A DNA stretch of 64,000 nt from positions 1-64,000 of the forward strand of contig JANBPT010000037.1 of the NCBI GenBank assembly GCA_027575765.1. The letters are read 5' to 3'. This DNA comes from Tieghemiomyces parasiticus. Lineage: Eukaryota > Kickxellomycota > Dimargaritomycetes > Dimargaritales > Dimargaritaceae. The translations under genes and the position numbers were made by a program. Below are positions 1 to 9,531 of this stretch, one piece after another. Within the stretch, counting starts at the first letter, position 1. Each line of letters starts with the position of its first letter. A model generated the notes under the pieces. The model saw nothing but the letters and a program-made list of their open reading frames with translations. It was not told where the DNA came from and did not search any database.

Positions 1-226
1 GACACCCCGTTGCAGCTTATATCGTGCCATCTTCTCACATGGCGGTATACGGTTTCGGCTTCCTAGTATAGTCCACATCCTAACAGTCCACTTCATGCGA
101 ATACGACGGCGTTTTGCTCAAGCTACTGGGCTACTATTAGTGGTAAATCTTAACGCACTGGGCATCTAACCTGTTTGCAAACCCCGGTTGTCGCCGATTG
201 CCTCCATCGTACATTCTAAACTATAG

Positions 227-1342
227 ACGCTCAGCGAATTGGACCTTGCCAACGGACAGTCCAACTATGGGAAGCCAATAGATGAGAAATCTAGTATCCC
301 CCATATCATCGCCCATGTCAAACCGTACTCTGATGTCTTCGAGGCCACTAGGACTTACGAAATTGTAGCAAGGAATAATACTGAAGGCTTGGATCGTACT
401 CACACAGGCATCAGTTACACCAGTACCGATGTTTACAATACGTTCGTGCGCTATGTTGGTGACCGTTTCCGCTATATCGACCTGAGCGATTTTATACCGC
501 ACGTTCACGGGCCAGTCTACCCAATCCTTCTGGCTGCGTACCAGGGAGAAACCGAGGAGATCTCAAAGTTCATAGGACGGTTTAAGAAAGCAACTTTAGT
601 TCGAAAAGTGGCTCATAGCCTTGCAGACCCATATTCTTTCATCCTCATGACTCGGGACGCTTGCTTATATTCTATGAGGACAACCGAGCCGGATATTCAA
701 TCCGTCGTAAGTAGCGTACTAATCAGGCAAGTAATTGCCTTCATGATCAAGGAGGGGCGTCTAGATCGTCTGGTGGAATTCATCAGGTCAGAGCAAGTCC
801 AGGGTACATGGTGGAGTAACCCATACTCGCAACTGATAGGCGTGCTACTCCTCGAGGCTGGCTACGTGACTACCACTGATGACCAGCCAACGGTCCCCCA
901 ATGGCCATCTTCGAACACCTTACCCATGAGGGATGGGACCCGTCAAGCGTTAAACTTCTGCTTGAAATCGGTACTTGAAGATTTACCTCCATATGAAGTC
1001 TGGTGCGCAGACACACTCGGCCTAGCTACGGCCCACAAAGTCCTCCGGCGGGCTTATCCGGATACTGCACATAGGAAATCTTTCGGGTGCTCGGCTGCAT
1101 TCTACAATACCCGTTATTTTTATTTTGCGGGTATTGGCGACAAGATACGCTTTTATGTGCGTACGAACACGGACGGCCTGACCAGCGAGCAAAAGAATGG
1201 CTTGCAGTCAGTGGACAGTAGCACCGTCCCTGACTACGGATTCGGTCCCACCGGTGCTGATTTCCCGATCCCGACGGAGCCGTTCATTGTTGATAAGGAT
1301 CTTGTGGAGCAGCCCGCACGCAGCATTCTGTTTGGATTTTGA
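227..1342 (+). CDS. Unrecognised protein, 3' exon (5' part not resolved)
   Basis: An open frame of about 371 codons runs to a TGA stop and has no in-frame ATG near its start. It opens directly after CTATAG, preceded by an ATTCTAAAC branch-like sequence, so it reads as the terminal exon of a spliced gene whose first exon lies in bases 1-200 or outside the window. I do not recognise the family. The protein has no signal peptide or membrane segment in this part. The middle, about residues 95-210, looks alpha-helical, with segments such as VYPILLAAYQGE and RLDRLVEFIRSE. The last 100 residues are richer in aromatic residues and strand-like. Codon use is less GC-biased than in the housekeeping genes downstream, which fits a lineage-specific or fast-evolving gene. 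An uninterrupted frame of this length suggests it is real. Confidence 0.5.
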   Translation, partial: TLSELDLANGQSNYGKPIDEKSSIPHIIAHVKPYSDVFEATRTYEIVARNNTEGLDRTHTGISYTSTDVYNTFVRYVGDRFRYIDLSDFIPHVHGPVYPILLAAYQGETEEISKFIGRFKKATLVRKVAHSLADPYSFILMTRDACLYSMRTTEPDIQSVVSSVLIRQVIAFMIKEGRLDRLVEFIRSEQVQGTWWSNPYSQLIGVLLLEAGYVTTTDDQPTVPQWPSSNTLPMRDGTRQALNFCLKSVLEDLPPYEVWCADTLGLATAHKVLRRAYPDTAHRKSFGCSAAFYNTRYFYFAGIGDKIRFYVRTNTDGLTSEQKNGLQSVDSSTVPDYGFGPTGADFPIPTEPFIVDKDLVEQPARSILFGF

Positions 1343-4300
1343 AGTTTGCCAGTCCACCAATGGCCCAAACTTACCCTTTATTGTGTTGTAGCAGTCCTTT
1401 ACGGTGTCCCGGGATTGTCAAAGCATCCTGATGATCATTCCGGCATTTCTGGTATGGCAATGTCTATCAATAAATTTTTGGCAGTACCCTTGACACCGCC
1501 CCTATGCCTGGTTGGCTTGGCAAACAATGAGGATAGCCATGCAACGTGCGCCATGAGAAATGCGGATAGCCTTTCCTCAGGGAAAACACCAAATCACACT
1601 GAAAGTTGGCGGTGTGGTCGTATTGGGTCAGGCATGTAATATGGTAGAGTAGGCCACGGCATTTCTAGGTTAGCGTCCAATGCGCTCCATAGTCTAAGTG
1701 AATTCAGAGCGCCCTGGTCTGTACAGAGACTCCCTCCACACACGATTCTGTAATGAGTCAGGTGTAAGTAGCTGCCGGGCAGCTTAACTTAGATGACATG
1801 GCGGATGGACGGAAGGCGTTCAATTAAGCAGAACCACCACCGAATATGATGGGTTGTATACCCTTGGCTGTGCATAGCTGCAACTCGACCACCACACCAG
1901 ATATACTGGATGGATAAGGGGTATCGGGAAGATCCTTCCGGAGGCCTACCCCTTGGAGATCCTACAGCACCAATGAACTAACGGAAGATGGAGGGGGCAG
2001 AACGGCGGCCATGGTATTGTAACGGGGTGTGTGTCCCGAGGGGAGAGGGCAACTAGTAAAGACCGAGGGAGGGTCGCAGGCGAGCAGGCCAGTTAGAAAG
2101 TTAATACAGACATTTATTACACACTTGATGAAATAGACGGTTATGGCTGGTTTGCCGCCTTTAAATATGGGTGGTTGAGGTGATGACGCGAAACCGTTTG
2201 GTGTATCTTAGGCGCTGCAATTAACGACCTCGATTATAAAAAGTGAGGTCGCCAAATCAGGTCAAGTTTCCTTCTCAAATCTGAAGGCCGCCTCCTTCTT
2301 TGTTTTTAATGGAAGGCGCCTGATTGATTGTGGAGGCGTCCATTTTCCATCATGAAGGTCGGACCTAAATAGAGGCGGTCTTCTTGGAAGGGAAGGCCTC
2401 TTGGGGGGCCGCCTTGGTTACACTACCAATACCAATTTTCATTAATACCGGGCTTCGGATGGCTATACTTGGGACCATCCTAGCCAATCCAGGAATAGAG
2501 CAAGTATAAAGCGTCATCTTTTCCATGTACGATTATGTGGTATACATCACTTCCACCGGCACACCTCCGTATACCATACATAGAACGACCCCAGTGGCAT
2601 TCTACTCATTTACACCATCCTCATTTACATTATTGCCCCACGTAAATTGGCCTACCATGTGTTGCCTGGTCTACCCCAGTTATACCTGCGGCCATATCAT
2701 GAGAACCTCAGCTGATGAGTTTTGCGAAAACACCACTGTAAACGAAGCGGGACAGCCTACTGGGCCTAGTAAATATAGGGTGATAGCTGTCTTCCACAGT
2801 CTGTCTATCCGATGTCCCTACCCTGTCTGTCCCAGTGAATAGTGAAACCTTCTGATGCACCTAGCTACTAGGTTCTGATCCACTCGGTCAAAAATAAGGG
2901 TGCGGGATACTCACATAAACTCTTTTAGCCAGATAATCACCGTCTATAATTTCGATTATGCTTTCAGTTTGAAATATATAATTATCAAGATATTGTGGTG
3001 GGCAAAACCCCGATGGATGGGTTTATTGAAAGGCAAGCATGATAGAGAAAAGCGATCACGAAGGTAGTAGCGGTTAGGTTTATAGGCTTATATAGCCGGG
3101 AAATGTGTAGAGAGTTGGATCTGGTTTTCGTCTTGACAGTTAGTCATAAAGAGTTCGCGGTGCGTTTGCTATGGCCAATCGTTATCATTAACATGCGCTG
3201 CTTGTTCCTGTATGGCGTTGCAGTGGCTTATAAGATTCAGTGGGACGCCGACTTTTGGATACCGACAGATTTTTCGTTGTTGTTTTGGTTGGGGCCCGAA
3301 CACCCGCAACTTATTTATACAAAATATGATGGCACAAATTTCATTCAAACTAACCGCCTTTCAATGAGATAGACTTGGTGTCTATCAGACTAGCCTTCAC
3401 CTACGTCAGTGCTGGGGGCGGTAGGTAATTATCTATCTTATTGGCCATGATTTATCTTGCAGGCGCTAGCCACAACATGGTGGTTGATTGTGGCGTATAT
3501 TGGGCTTTAAAGTCTAATGACAGTTCTATGGTATTCACCTTGGTGGCGCCACTCTTTTTCTCGAACACTTTCTACCCTTTGAGACTTCGATCCGATATCG
3601 ACACTTTTCCCTGCTACTACGGAGTTCAAAGCTGCATATTCCTACACAATGTTTGCCTCGGCTGGTAGAGCACCGCTACGTATTAACTGAATAGGTAGCA
3701 ATTCCCCCAGACTGATTACTATTACTTAGGCTAGGCCATTAGGGCTCAAATCAGAATAACATAAAATACCCCTGAGCTACACACGGGTTACATTAACAAT
3801 GCGTATCAAAAGGACATATGCGGCTATTGAATAGTGTTGGTAACTGATCTCCCCTTGATGATAGGTAAACCGAATTTACTCTTCGACTATCTACCTACTT
3901 GGAGCCTATTAACATCTATAAAATTATGGTAGTCCAAAACCCTGCCCCCTTGATCCGTATCCCAAGTGAGGCCAGCCAGCTGCCTCTCCATCTCAGACAG
4001 AGCCATTCAGCCTTGATGGCTGCGCATTATAGTTGTTGGCTAATGGAAAGTACACCTACCTATTCGCACAGTGGCCTCACCCGTCCATCGCCAGTCACTA
4101 TCCAAACAGGGTGCCGCCTTCAATTCCTCCCAGGGCCTTGTCTACTTTATTTCTTTATTCCTGTTAATACCCGGCCCTGCCCGTACTATTATCCTGGGGC
4201 TCTTCTAGGTCCAGCCAAGTAGCCGTTGTGAATGATACCGGCCATTGTTTGAGCTTATAAGACTTACCGGTTACTATTCAATACATGCCAGTCCTCACAC

Positions 4301-4694
4301 CGTCTACAATTCGCACCACCAGTTGAGTTTAACGGCTAGTATTCATTACTTATCAGGCTCACGCCTACCACACAGTCTAATTACCTGGCTTATATACTTC
4401 TAGATTTCACATGCAGCGCCAATTCCGGCCACCTACAGCTTAGCCACCTCGAAACATCTTGGGCTACCTATATAGCTGGGCTGACACTAGGCGACACCCT
4501 CCTGAAACGTTGCGTCACACTGGTTACGTCAGCTCGGAAGCTTCTCAATAGGTCAGCGTCTCTTAGGCCTGTATCATACCGCCGGTTAAGACCACACAGC
4601 TTTCGGATCGCTTTTCAGCTTGTATTAGCCGGCCTTCGTTAACACACAGTGTATATCACCTGATTCACAACATCTCACTCGACGCATTCGCAAC
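1343..4694. other. Intergenic region, no recognisable gene
   Basis: This 3.3 kb holds only short open frames of about 75-107 codons without homology I can recognise, coding-like composition or convincing splice signals. It is more AT-rich than the flanking genes and contains scattered GGCC and TAGG words. A short segment with recurring GAGGC/GAAGGC words is listed separately. Confidence 0.5.
2225..2425. repeat. Cluster of degenerate GAGGC/GAAGGC-type words
   Basis: Within about 200 bases the words GAGGTCGCC, GAAGGCCGCCTCC, GGAAGGCGCC, GGAGGCGTCC, AGAGGCGGTC, GGAAGGCCTC and GGCCGCC recur on both strands. Several pair with each other as inverted repeats. There is no fixed period, so this is not a clean tandem array. 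It could be a cluster of protein-binding sites, a decayed repeat, or chance clustering in GC-richer sequence. Confidence 0.3.
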
Positions 4695-5384
4695 ATGGGC
4701 TCTATTGGTTCCAAGGCAGCCCGCCATTACCCCCAGGCCGCCGCAACAGTCAAGGGCAAAATCACCCGCCCAACGGCATCCAACGGGCCTGCCAGTTATC
4801 CTGCCACGAGACCCGCACCCCCCGTCGACGAGAGCAAACTGGGCGCCAACATTGAGCAGGAACGCCAAATCAATGAGCAGATCCGAGATAATCTGGGCAT
4901 CTTCTTCCGGCCGCAAGAGAGCCATATCCCAGTCAAGCGGACCGACGGCACGAAGGTAAATGTGAAAGGCATGTGTTCGACAGAATATTGGCCCCCTTAT
5001 CCTACCTTTGGTCAGGCCAAGGTTGCGCTGTACTCACCCTCTTCCTCCTCCTCGAAGGCTTGGCTAATATTATCCACGGGTTACCTTCACGTCCTTCCGA
5101 TGCATTTACATTAGGCCAACCATCCTCATACTGCTGTCAACTCCCTTGAGAACCGTAGCCCCGAGGATAATGTTGAACAGGTCCGTGTACGGAATAAGCT
5201 CAACCCGGGTGACATCCAGGCGCTCCTGGCCGACCTGAAGCCGGAACATGGCACGGGTCTGCCTCCGGCGCAGCTCTCTGCCAAGTACAACGTTGACGAG
5301 AACATTGTACGTACGCTCGGTCGGTATCATTCGCCAACGTTCATACCGCCGCAGCCATCGTCAGAGACCCCAGCAGCTTCTTAA
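4695..5384 (+). CDS. NDUFAF4-like complex I assembly factor (tentative)
   Basis: Two exons, 4695-4955 and 5115-5384, are joined in phase 0 by a GTAAAT...TTAG intron and encode 176 aa. The length matches animal NDUFAF4 (about 175 aa). The protein starts MGSIGSK, a possible N-myristoylation signal as in NDUFAF4. A basic, proline-rich segment follows, then a helix-prone stretch (NIEQERQINEQIRDNLG). The C-terminal block, LNPGDIQALLADLKPEH followed by LSAKYNVDENIVRTLGRYHSP, resembles the NDUFAF4 C-terminal pattern in which a short helix-turn-helix precedes a final hydrophobic-proline stretch. NDUFAF4 acts in mitochondria in assembly of the complex I peripheral arm. The match is by pattern and length only; it could be another small mitochondrial protein. 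The splice model is well supported because exon 2 alone has no ATG and continues in phase. Confidence 0.55.
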
Positions 5385-6444
5385 ATATGAGCTTGAATGA
5401 ACCCGCCGTAGCTGGTATGTACGATGGACGTTTACAAGTCATCAATAAACTGGCTGCGGGTTGACCAGTGCTGGTCCGACGGTGGGTAATCATGATGGAA
5501 TCTTGGAACCGGAAAGTTACGTTCAGTATAGGAGTTAACCCCCCAGCCGCCTACGCCATCGGATGCTCAGCCACACTGGTCTTAAACTCCCAGTTGTGTC
5601 GACTGGCGTGCACGTGACTTACCAGCGCTATTTTGGCGCGTAGTTAACTGGGATTGGTGGAAGCCTTCTCCGTTTCCTATGCTTGACCGGGATGACCACC
5701 ATTGGTCCCATCATGGGGCTCCTACCCTATTCTACATTCTAATGCGCCTTGGTTGGCCAGTCAGCCAGTGTTGCGGGTTGATCCCCGCTCAAATGTAAAC
5801 AAACTTCGCTTGGCGGTTGCCACCTTTCACGCTGGGTTCATGATGCCATGTAAAATGCTTAGCTATTCGAACCTGGCCAATGATTCTTCCGGTGTTGAAA
5901 GTATAGATTTTTTGAATAAATCATTTCTTTGGCGAAACACCTGGAGGACCCTCCCACGAGTGACGAAACCCCCCGGCTCCAACCCGAAAATACAAAGGCA
6001 CCGCAACGTTGGCCCCCTGCACCCGCTGAAAGAATCAGAAATTACCCACCTTGCCCCGTTTACCAAGTCAACGTTGCCGGAATTTTCCCCCGTATTACCA
6101 ACCCGGCGCTCCCTTGTTTATGTGTATGCTCATTCCGCAAGTCGTTTCTCGTCCATGCTTCTTAAACGTTCAATATATTTTATACGTAGTACTGCACACC
6201 TATTAGGACCTTTCCCTTACCAGCCTCAATCTGCATTGTCACTACTGTACCAACCTACCTGTTCCCTCTACACCTCGCATTACCACCTCGCTTCATAGCG
6301 ACAGCTCTTCATTCAACGAGAATCTAATTCTGCCACCACCTCATAAACCACAAAAGCCGATTCCGTGAGCGTAACGGAAAACCGTGCTAAAGAACGAGCC
6401 TGACTTCTTTTCTCGCTCCTTCTGGCCGTTCCCCTAGTGCCGCC
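5385..6444. other. Intergenic region and DSN1 upstream sequence
   Basis: A 198-codon open frame (5702-6298) is present, but its composition and residue pattern look random, and I treat it as non-coding. The last 150 bases before 6445 are C/T-rich, as in the leaders of other genes in this window. A TTTTGGCGCG word lies near 5630, about 800 bases from the DSN1 start. No other site is convincing. Confidence 0.4.
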
Positions 6445-8024
6445 ATGTCAAAACGAGTCTCCAACGACAGTGATGACGGCTGGGGCTTTGGCAACGCCGT
6501 CAGGGCCTCATCCAAACGCACTAGAGTCAAGACCGAGGCCACCCGTTCACCTTCCACGTTGATACCCCAGGTTGTTGTCAAGGTAAGTTGGGTGCTGCTT
6601 GAATCTACTGGCTGTACCGACACGACAGACCTACACTTTGGGTCGCTCACAGCCATCAGAGGCTGGCTTAACGCTAACGTAACGCTGGCACCGCCTACTC
6701 ATGTTTCTACTAATTTAAATTGCAGAAAAAGTCGCGTCTATCGAAATTCCCTACCGATTCTGTCTACCCCGTATCGCCGCCGCCCCCAACCCAGCTACCC
6801 ACCCCACCCGTCGATGAACCAGAGCCGGTGAGAGGACCGCCTCGCCAGGGCCGGAGTGCCGTCGGCGGAGGGCGTGTCATTGACAGCGTTGTACCCGTTA
6901 AAACCCCTACGAGCCACCGTCGGCCCACGTGCCCTGACATTACGGACGTGCCGACCGCCACAGGACCGTCCTTGTCCCGCCAGTGTCGCCGCTCGTCTGG
7001 GATTCGGGGCCAGCGTCGTCGGTCCTCCATCGCGGCCAACGGTACCATCCTCACCCCACACAAACAGATTCCCAGTCGCGATTTTTACAAGCACATCTCT
7101 CCCGACGAGCCTGAACCACTCCGCATGCGACAATTACTCGCCTACGCCATCCCCAAAACCCGCGTCCGAACCCCCAAACCGTCCGCCTCCGGCCCGGACA
7201 CGACCGCGATTGGCAATATCATGGACGAATTGGTGAGGAAGTTTGAGCGCGCCATGACGCGCGGAGATGTGCCCACTTCGTGGTACCGGCTCGCCGAGGC
7301 CGTCGAGGGGGCCCGCGCCGCCGAACCGCCTACACCGCACCCGGCCAACGAGCCCCTACGCGAACGAAAGGAAGGTTTGGAGCGCAGCTTGGTGCGGTAC
7401 CGCAAGGAGCGGGATTTATGGGGCCGGCTGCTACGGCAGGCGGAGCCCTCATCAACCGATTTGTTTCCTGCATGGCCGACGGACACTGCAGCAGACCCTA
7501 TTTTGCAGGATACTATGTCACCCTGCACGGCGGTCATCAGGCAAACGCGGCGACAACTCAGCGACGGTGGAGACCTGGCATATACCGTGGATCAATTGGC
7601 CGACGCCGTCTACCTCTCCCATACTTTTCAACGCAATGCCAAGACCTTTATTGACCGACTGGCGCATGACCTTATCGTTTCCTTCCAGCGGCGGCGGGGT
7701 CTGGCATATCTCGCCTCCGACCCGCGTTTTACGATTGTCGAGACAGATGCGGCTGCGACGGACGGACATGATCCCGCCTTGGACTACCGGATACCGCGTT
7801 GCGCCGAGCAGGACCGGCGGGCCGCTCGGTTAATTCAACGGACAGCAGCCACAGACCTGAGCAGGGCCCTTGCGACGCTTAAGTCAGGTCAGGTTGACCA
7901 GCAGATGGACGGACTAGGCAAGGCCACTATGGCCAGCGCAGCCGACATCGCTGTCGAACCCATCGACCCCCACCTGCTGCTCAAGGCCCTTGCCCGAATA
8001 CCACCTTCCTCCTCGGCGTCATAG
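6445..8024 (+). CDS. DSN1: Kinetochore protein DSN1/Mis13 (MIS12/MIND complex)
   Basis: Exons 6445-6582 and 6726-8024 (phase 0, GTAAGT...TTGCAG) encode 478 aa. DSN1 is a subunit of the four-protein MIS12/MIND complex that links centromeric chromatin to the Ndc80 microtubule-binding complex. The diagnostic region is about residues 136-200. Two basic serine motifs, CRRSSG and RRRSSI, are followed by FYKHI and by PEPLRMRQLL, the signature block of the Mis13/DSN1 family. In yeast and animals the paired RRxS sites are Aurora B/Ipl1 targets that relieve autoinhibition of CENP-C/Mif2 binding; that role is inferred here. The C-terminal half is helical with several basic/acidic heptad-like stretches. 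The N-terminal 130 residues are disordered and Pro/Arg-rich. Start choice: first ATG, followed by a frame open to the splice donor. Confidence 0.88.
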
Positions 8025-8399
8025 CAGGGAAGGGAGACAACCTCTTCCTGTGCGCCCACTCGGGCTTGGCCCAACCTCTCCCTCCCTTGAAACCGCTGTA
8101 CAGTTTAGACCGCTGGCCAGGACTCTCCTTCCCAAGCAATGATATTTGGCCACCCCCTTAGACTGTATTGGTAAGGCCATGTAAAGCGAATATAATATAC
8201 TTTTTATTATTTAATGTGTGTATATATCAACAGGTCGCTTTTGGGCCGTTGGTGGCAAACTTTTTGGGGGTGAAGCTGTAATGACAGCTAGTCTAGTTTA
8301 ACATACCTACGCTTCGGCAGTCTCCTACAGAATGTTGGGGCACAGGTCTAAAAGAAGCTTTGGAGAACCTGCACGAGGTTTTGCTCAAGGATTCTGGCA
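8025..8399. other. Convergent 3' flanks of DSN1 and the DUF4748-like gene
   Basis: This 375 bp holds 3' untranslated sequence for two genes meeting tail to tail. A short AT-rich stretch near 8190-8225 could serve polyadenylation. No gene is visible. Confidence 0.4.
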
Positions 8400-8675
8400 C
8401 TAAGGTCCATCTGGTGGACCTTCCGCTCGGCCCTTGTTGTGAAGTGACTCGGTGGACCCACCGATAGGCCGGACCTTGTTGACGTCGGCCTGGCCGGCCT
8501 TAGCTTCGGCCTCCTGCTGCTTCACCTTGTCCTCCCAGGTCAGGCCGGTGGCGTTCCAGTTGACAGGCTGGGTGCGGCGGCGGGCTTCAATGTCCTTCCG
8601 GGCATAGTAGAAGGCGACGCCGGCGGCCGCGATTAGCGCACCCCATCCGTATATGACCGAGCCCGGGGTGTTCAT
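8400..8675 (-). CDS. Small single-pass membrane protein, DUF4748-like
   Basis: A single exon encodes 91 aa. Residues about 8-26 (IYGWGALIAAAGVAFYYARK) form one hydrophobic segment with a glycine- and aromatic-rich pattern, followed immediately by KDIEARRR. This GW..LI.AGG.AFYYA+..I..RR layout is that of the small fungal DUF4748 family of probable mitochondrial inner-membrane proteins. The rest is hydrophilic (QEAEAKAGQADVNKVRP) and probably faces the matrix or intermembrane space. Function of the family is unknown to me. ATG at 8675 is the only in-frame start before the hydrophobic segment. A GTAAGC-like word upstream on the minus strand may mark a 5' UTR intron. Confidence 0.6.
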   Translation of the reverse strand: MNTPGSVIYGWGALIAAAGVAFYYARKDIEARRRTQPVNWNATGLTWEDKVKQQEAEAKAGQADVNKVRPIGGSTESLHNKGRAEGPPDGP

Positions 8676-9531
8676 GATGGGGATGGAATACTTGCGGGGG
8701 GATGTTTGCGAGTAGGTAGGGTTGGTAACAGAGAAGGTGCTTACCGCAGAGATTCAGCGAAACGGGGCGAGGGAAATCAAGAACGAGATGGGTAGCAGTT
8801 GACTCAGAGGATAGAGAATAGGGGACAAGTAAGATAAGGGCGAGGGCAAAGTGACACGCGGCCTATGGCATAGTGGAGCTAGGTGTGAGAAACGGCCACA
8901 GAAGTCGGAAGGGAAGAGGGGGTGCTACCCGGGCTGGTCCGACAAGTGAAGGCTTAGCGTGTGTGGCAAGAATGGCGGGCCAAGGATCCCCAAGCCCGTC
9001 TTAACGCCATCCAACGTCAGAGAGCTTGCGGTAGGGAGGGCGTAGCCCTTATCTAATTACTTGGTGTTATAATTGTCCGGTCGGGCGGCATAAGCGCGGA
9101 AGCAGAGGGGTTCAGGCCTTCAGCTCACACACGATACGCCTTTTTTGAACGACCGTGTAGGCCGCCCCAGATCGGATCTAGCTGGCCTGTATTATGTACA
9201 CCTGGCCAGTTAGTCTTCAAGGTGCAACCAGTCACCCCCAAACTTTCCCCATCCGATATCTGCCCTAGGCACGAAGCGCTATTGAGCCTTACACGCCTAG
9301 CAAGGTTGCTTGACACGGACTAGTCTCACACCGGCCCCTCTTTTTTTCTAGGCTACGCAACACGCAGCTGTTCCGTTCACCAGGGTGACATGTACTTGTC
9401 GAGTTTGGTCGTCCTTTGTGCTGACTGACTGCCATTGGGGCTCAACCATCATTCCACACCTGCTTGGTCATCCCACTACTTGGCCACCTATCTTGCCATT
9501 GCCCCCCACTCTCTATTCTGTACATTTTACG
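8676..9531. other. Divergent upstream region of the DUF4748-like gene and MED16
   Basis: This 0.86 kb lies between two divergently transcribed starts. The MED16-proximal side is pyrimidine-rich (about 9330-9530). The frame upstream of 9532 is open but contains no ATG, so it is probably leader. No defined promoter element can be assigned. Confidence 0.4.

Noticed and set aside
2525..4222. Several 75-107-codon frames on the plus strand
   Set aside because: They lack homology, good start context, coding-like codon bias and splice signals; treated as chance frames.
5860..5885. TTCGAACC word resembling a tRNA B-box on the minus strand
   Set aside because: The flanking bases cannot form a T-stem, and no A-box or acceptor stem is present.
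5702..6298. 198-codon open frame on the plus strand
   Set aside because: The translation has no domain-like pattern and is mixed in composition, and the frame lies in the DSN1 upstream region. Long frames occur by chance in GC-richer sequence.
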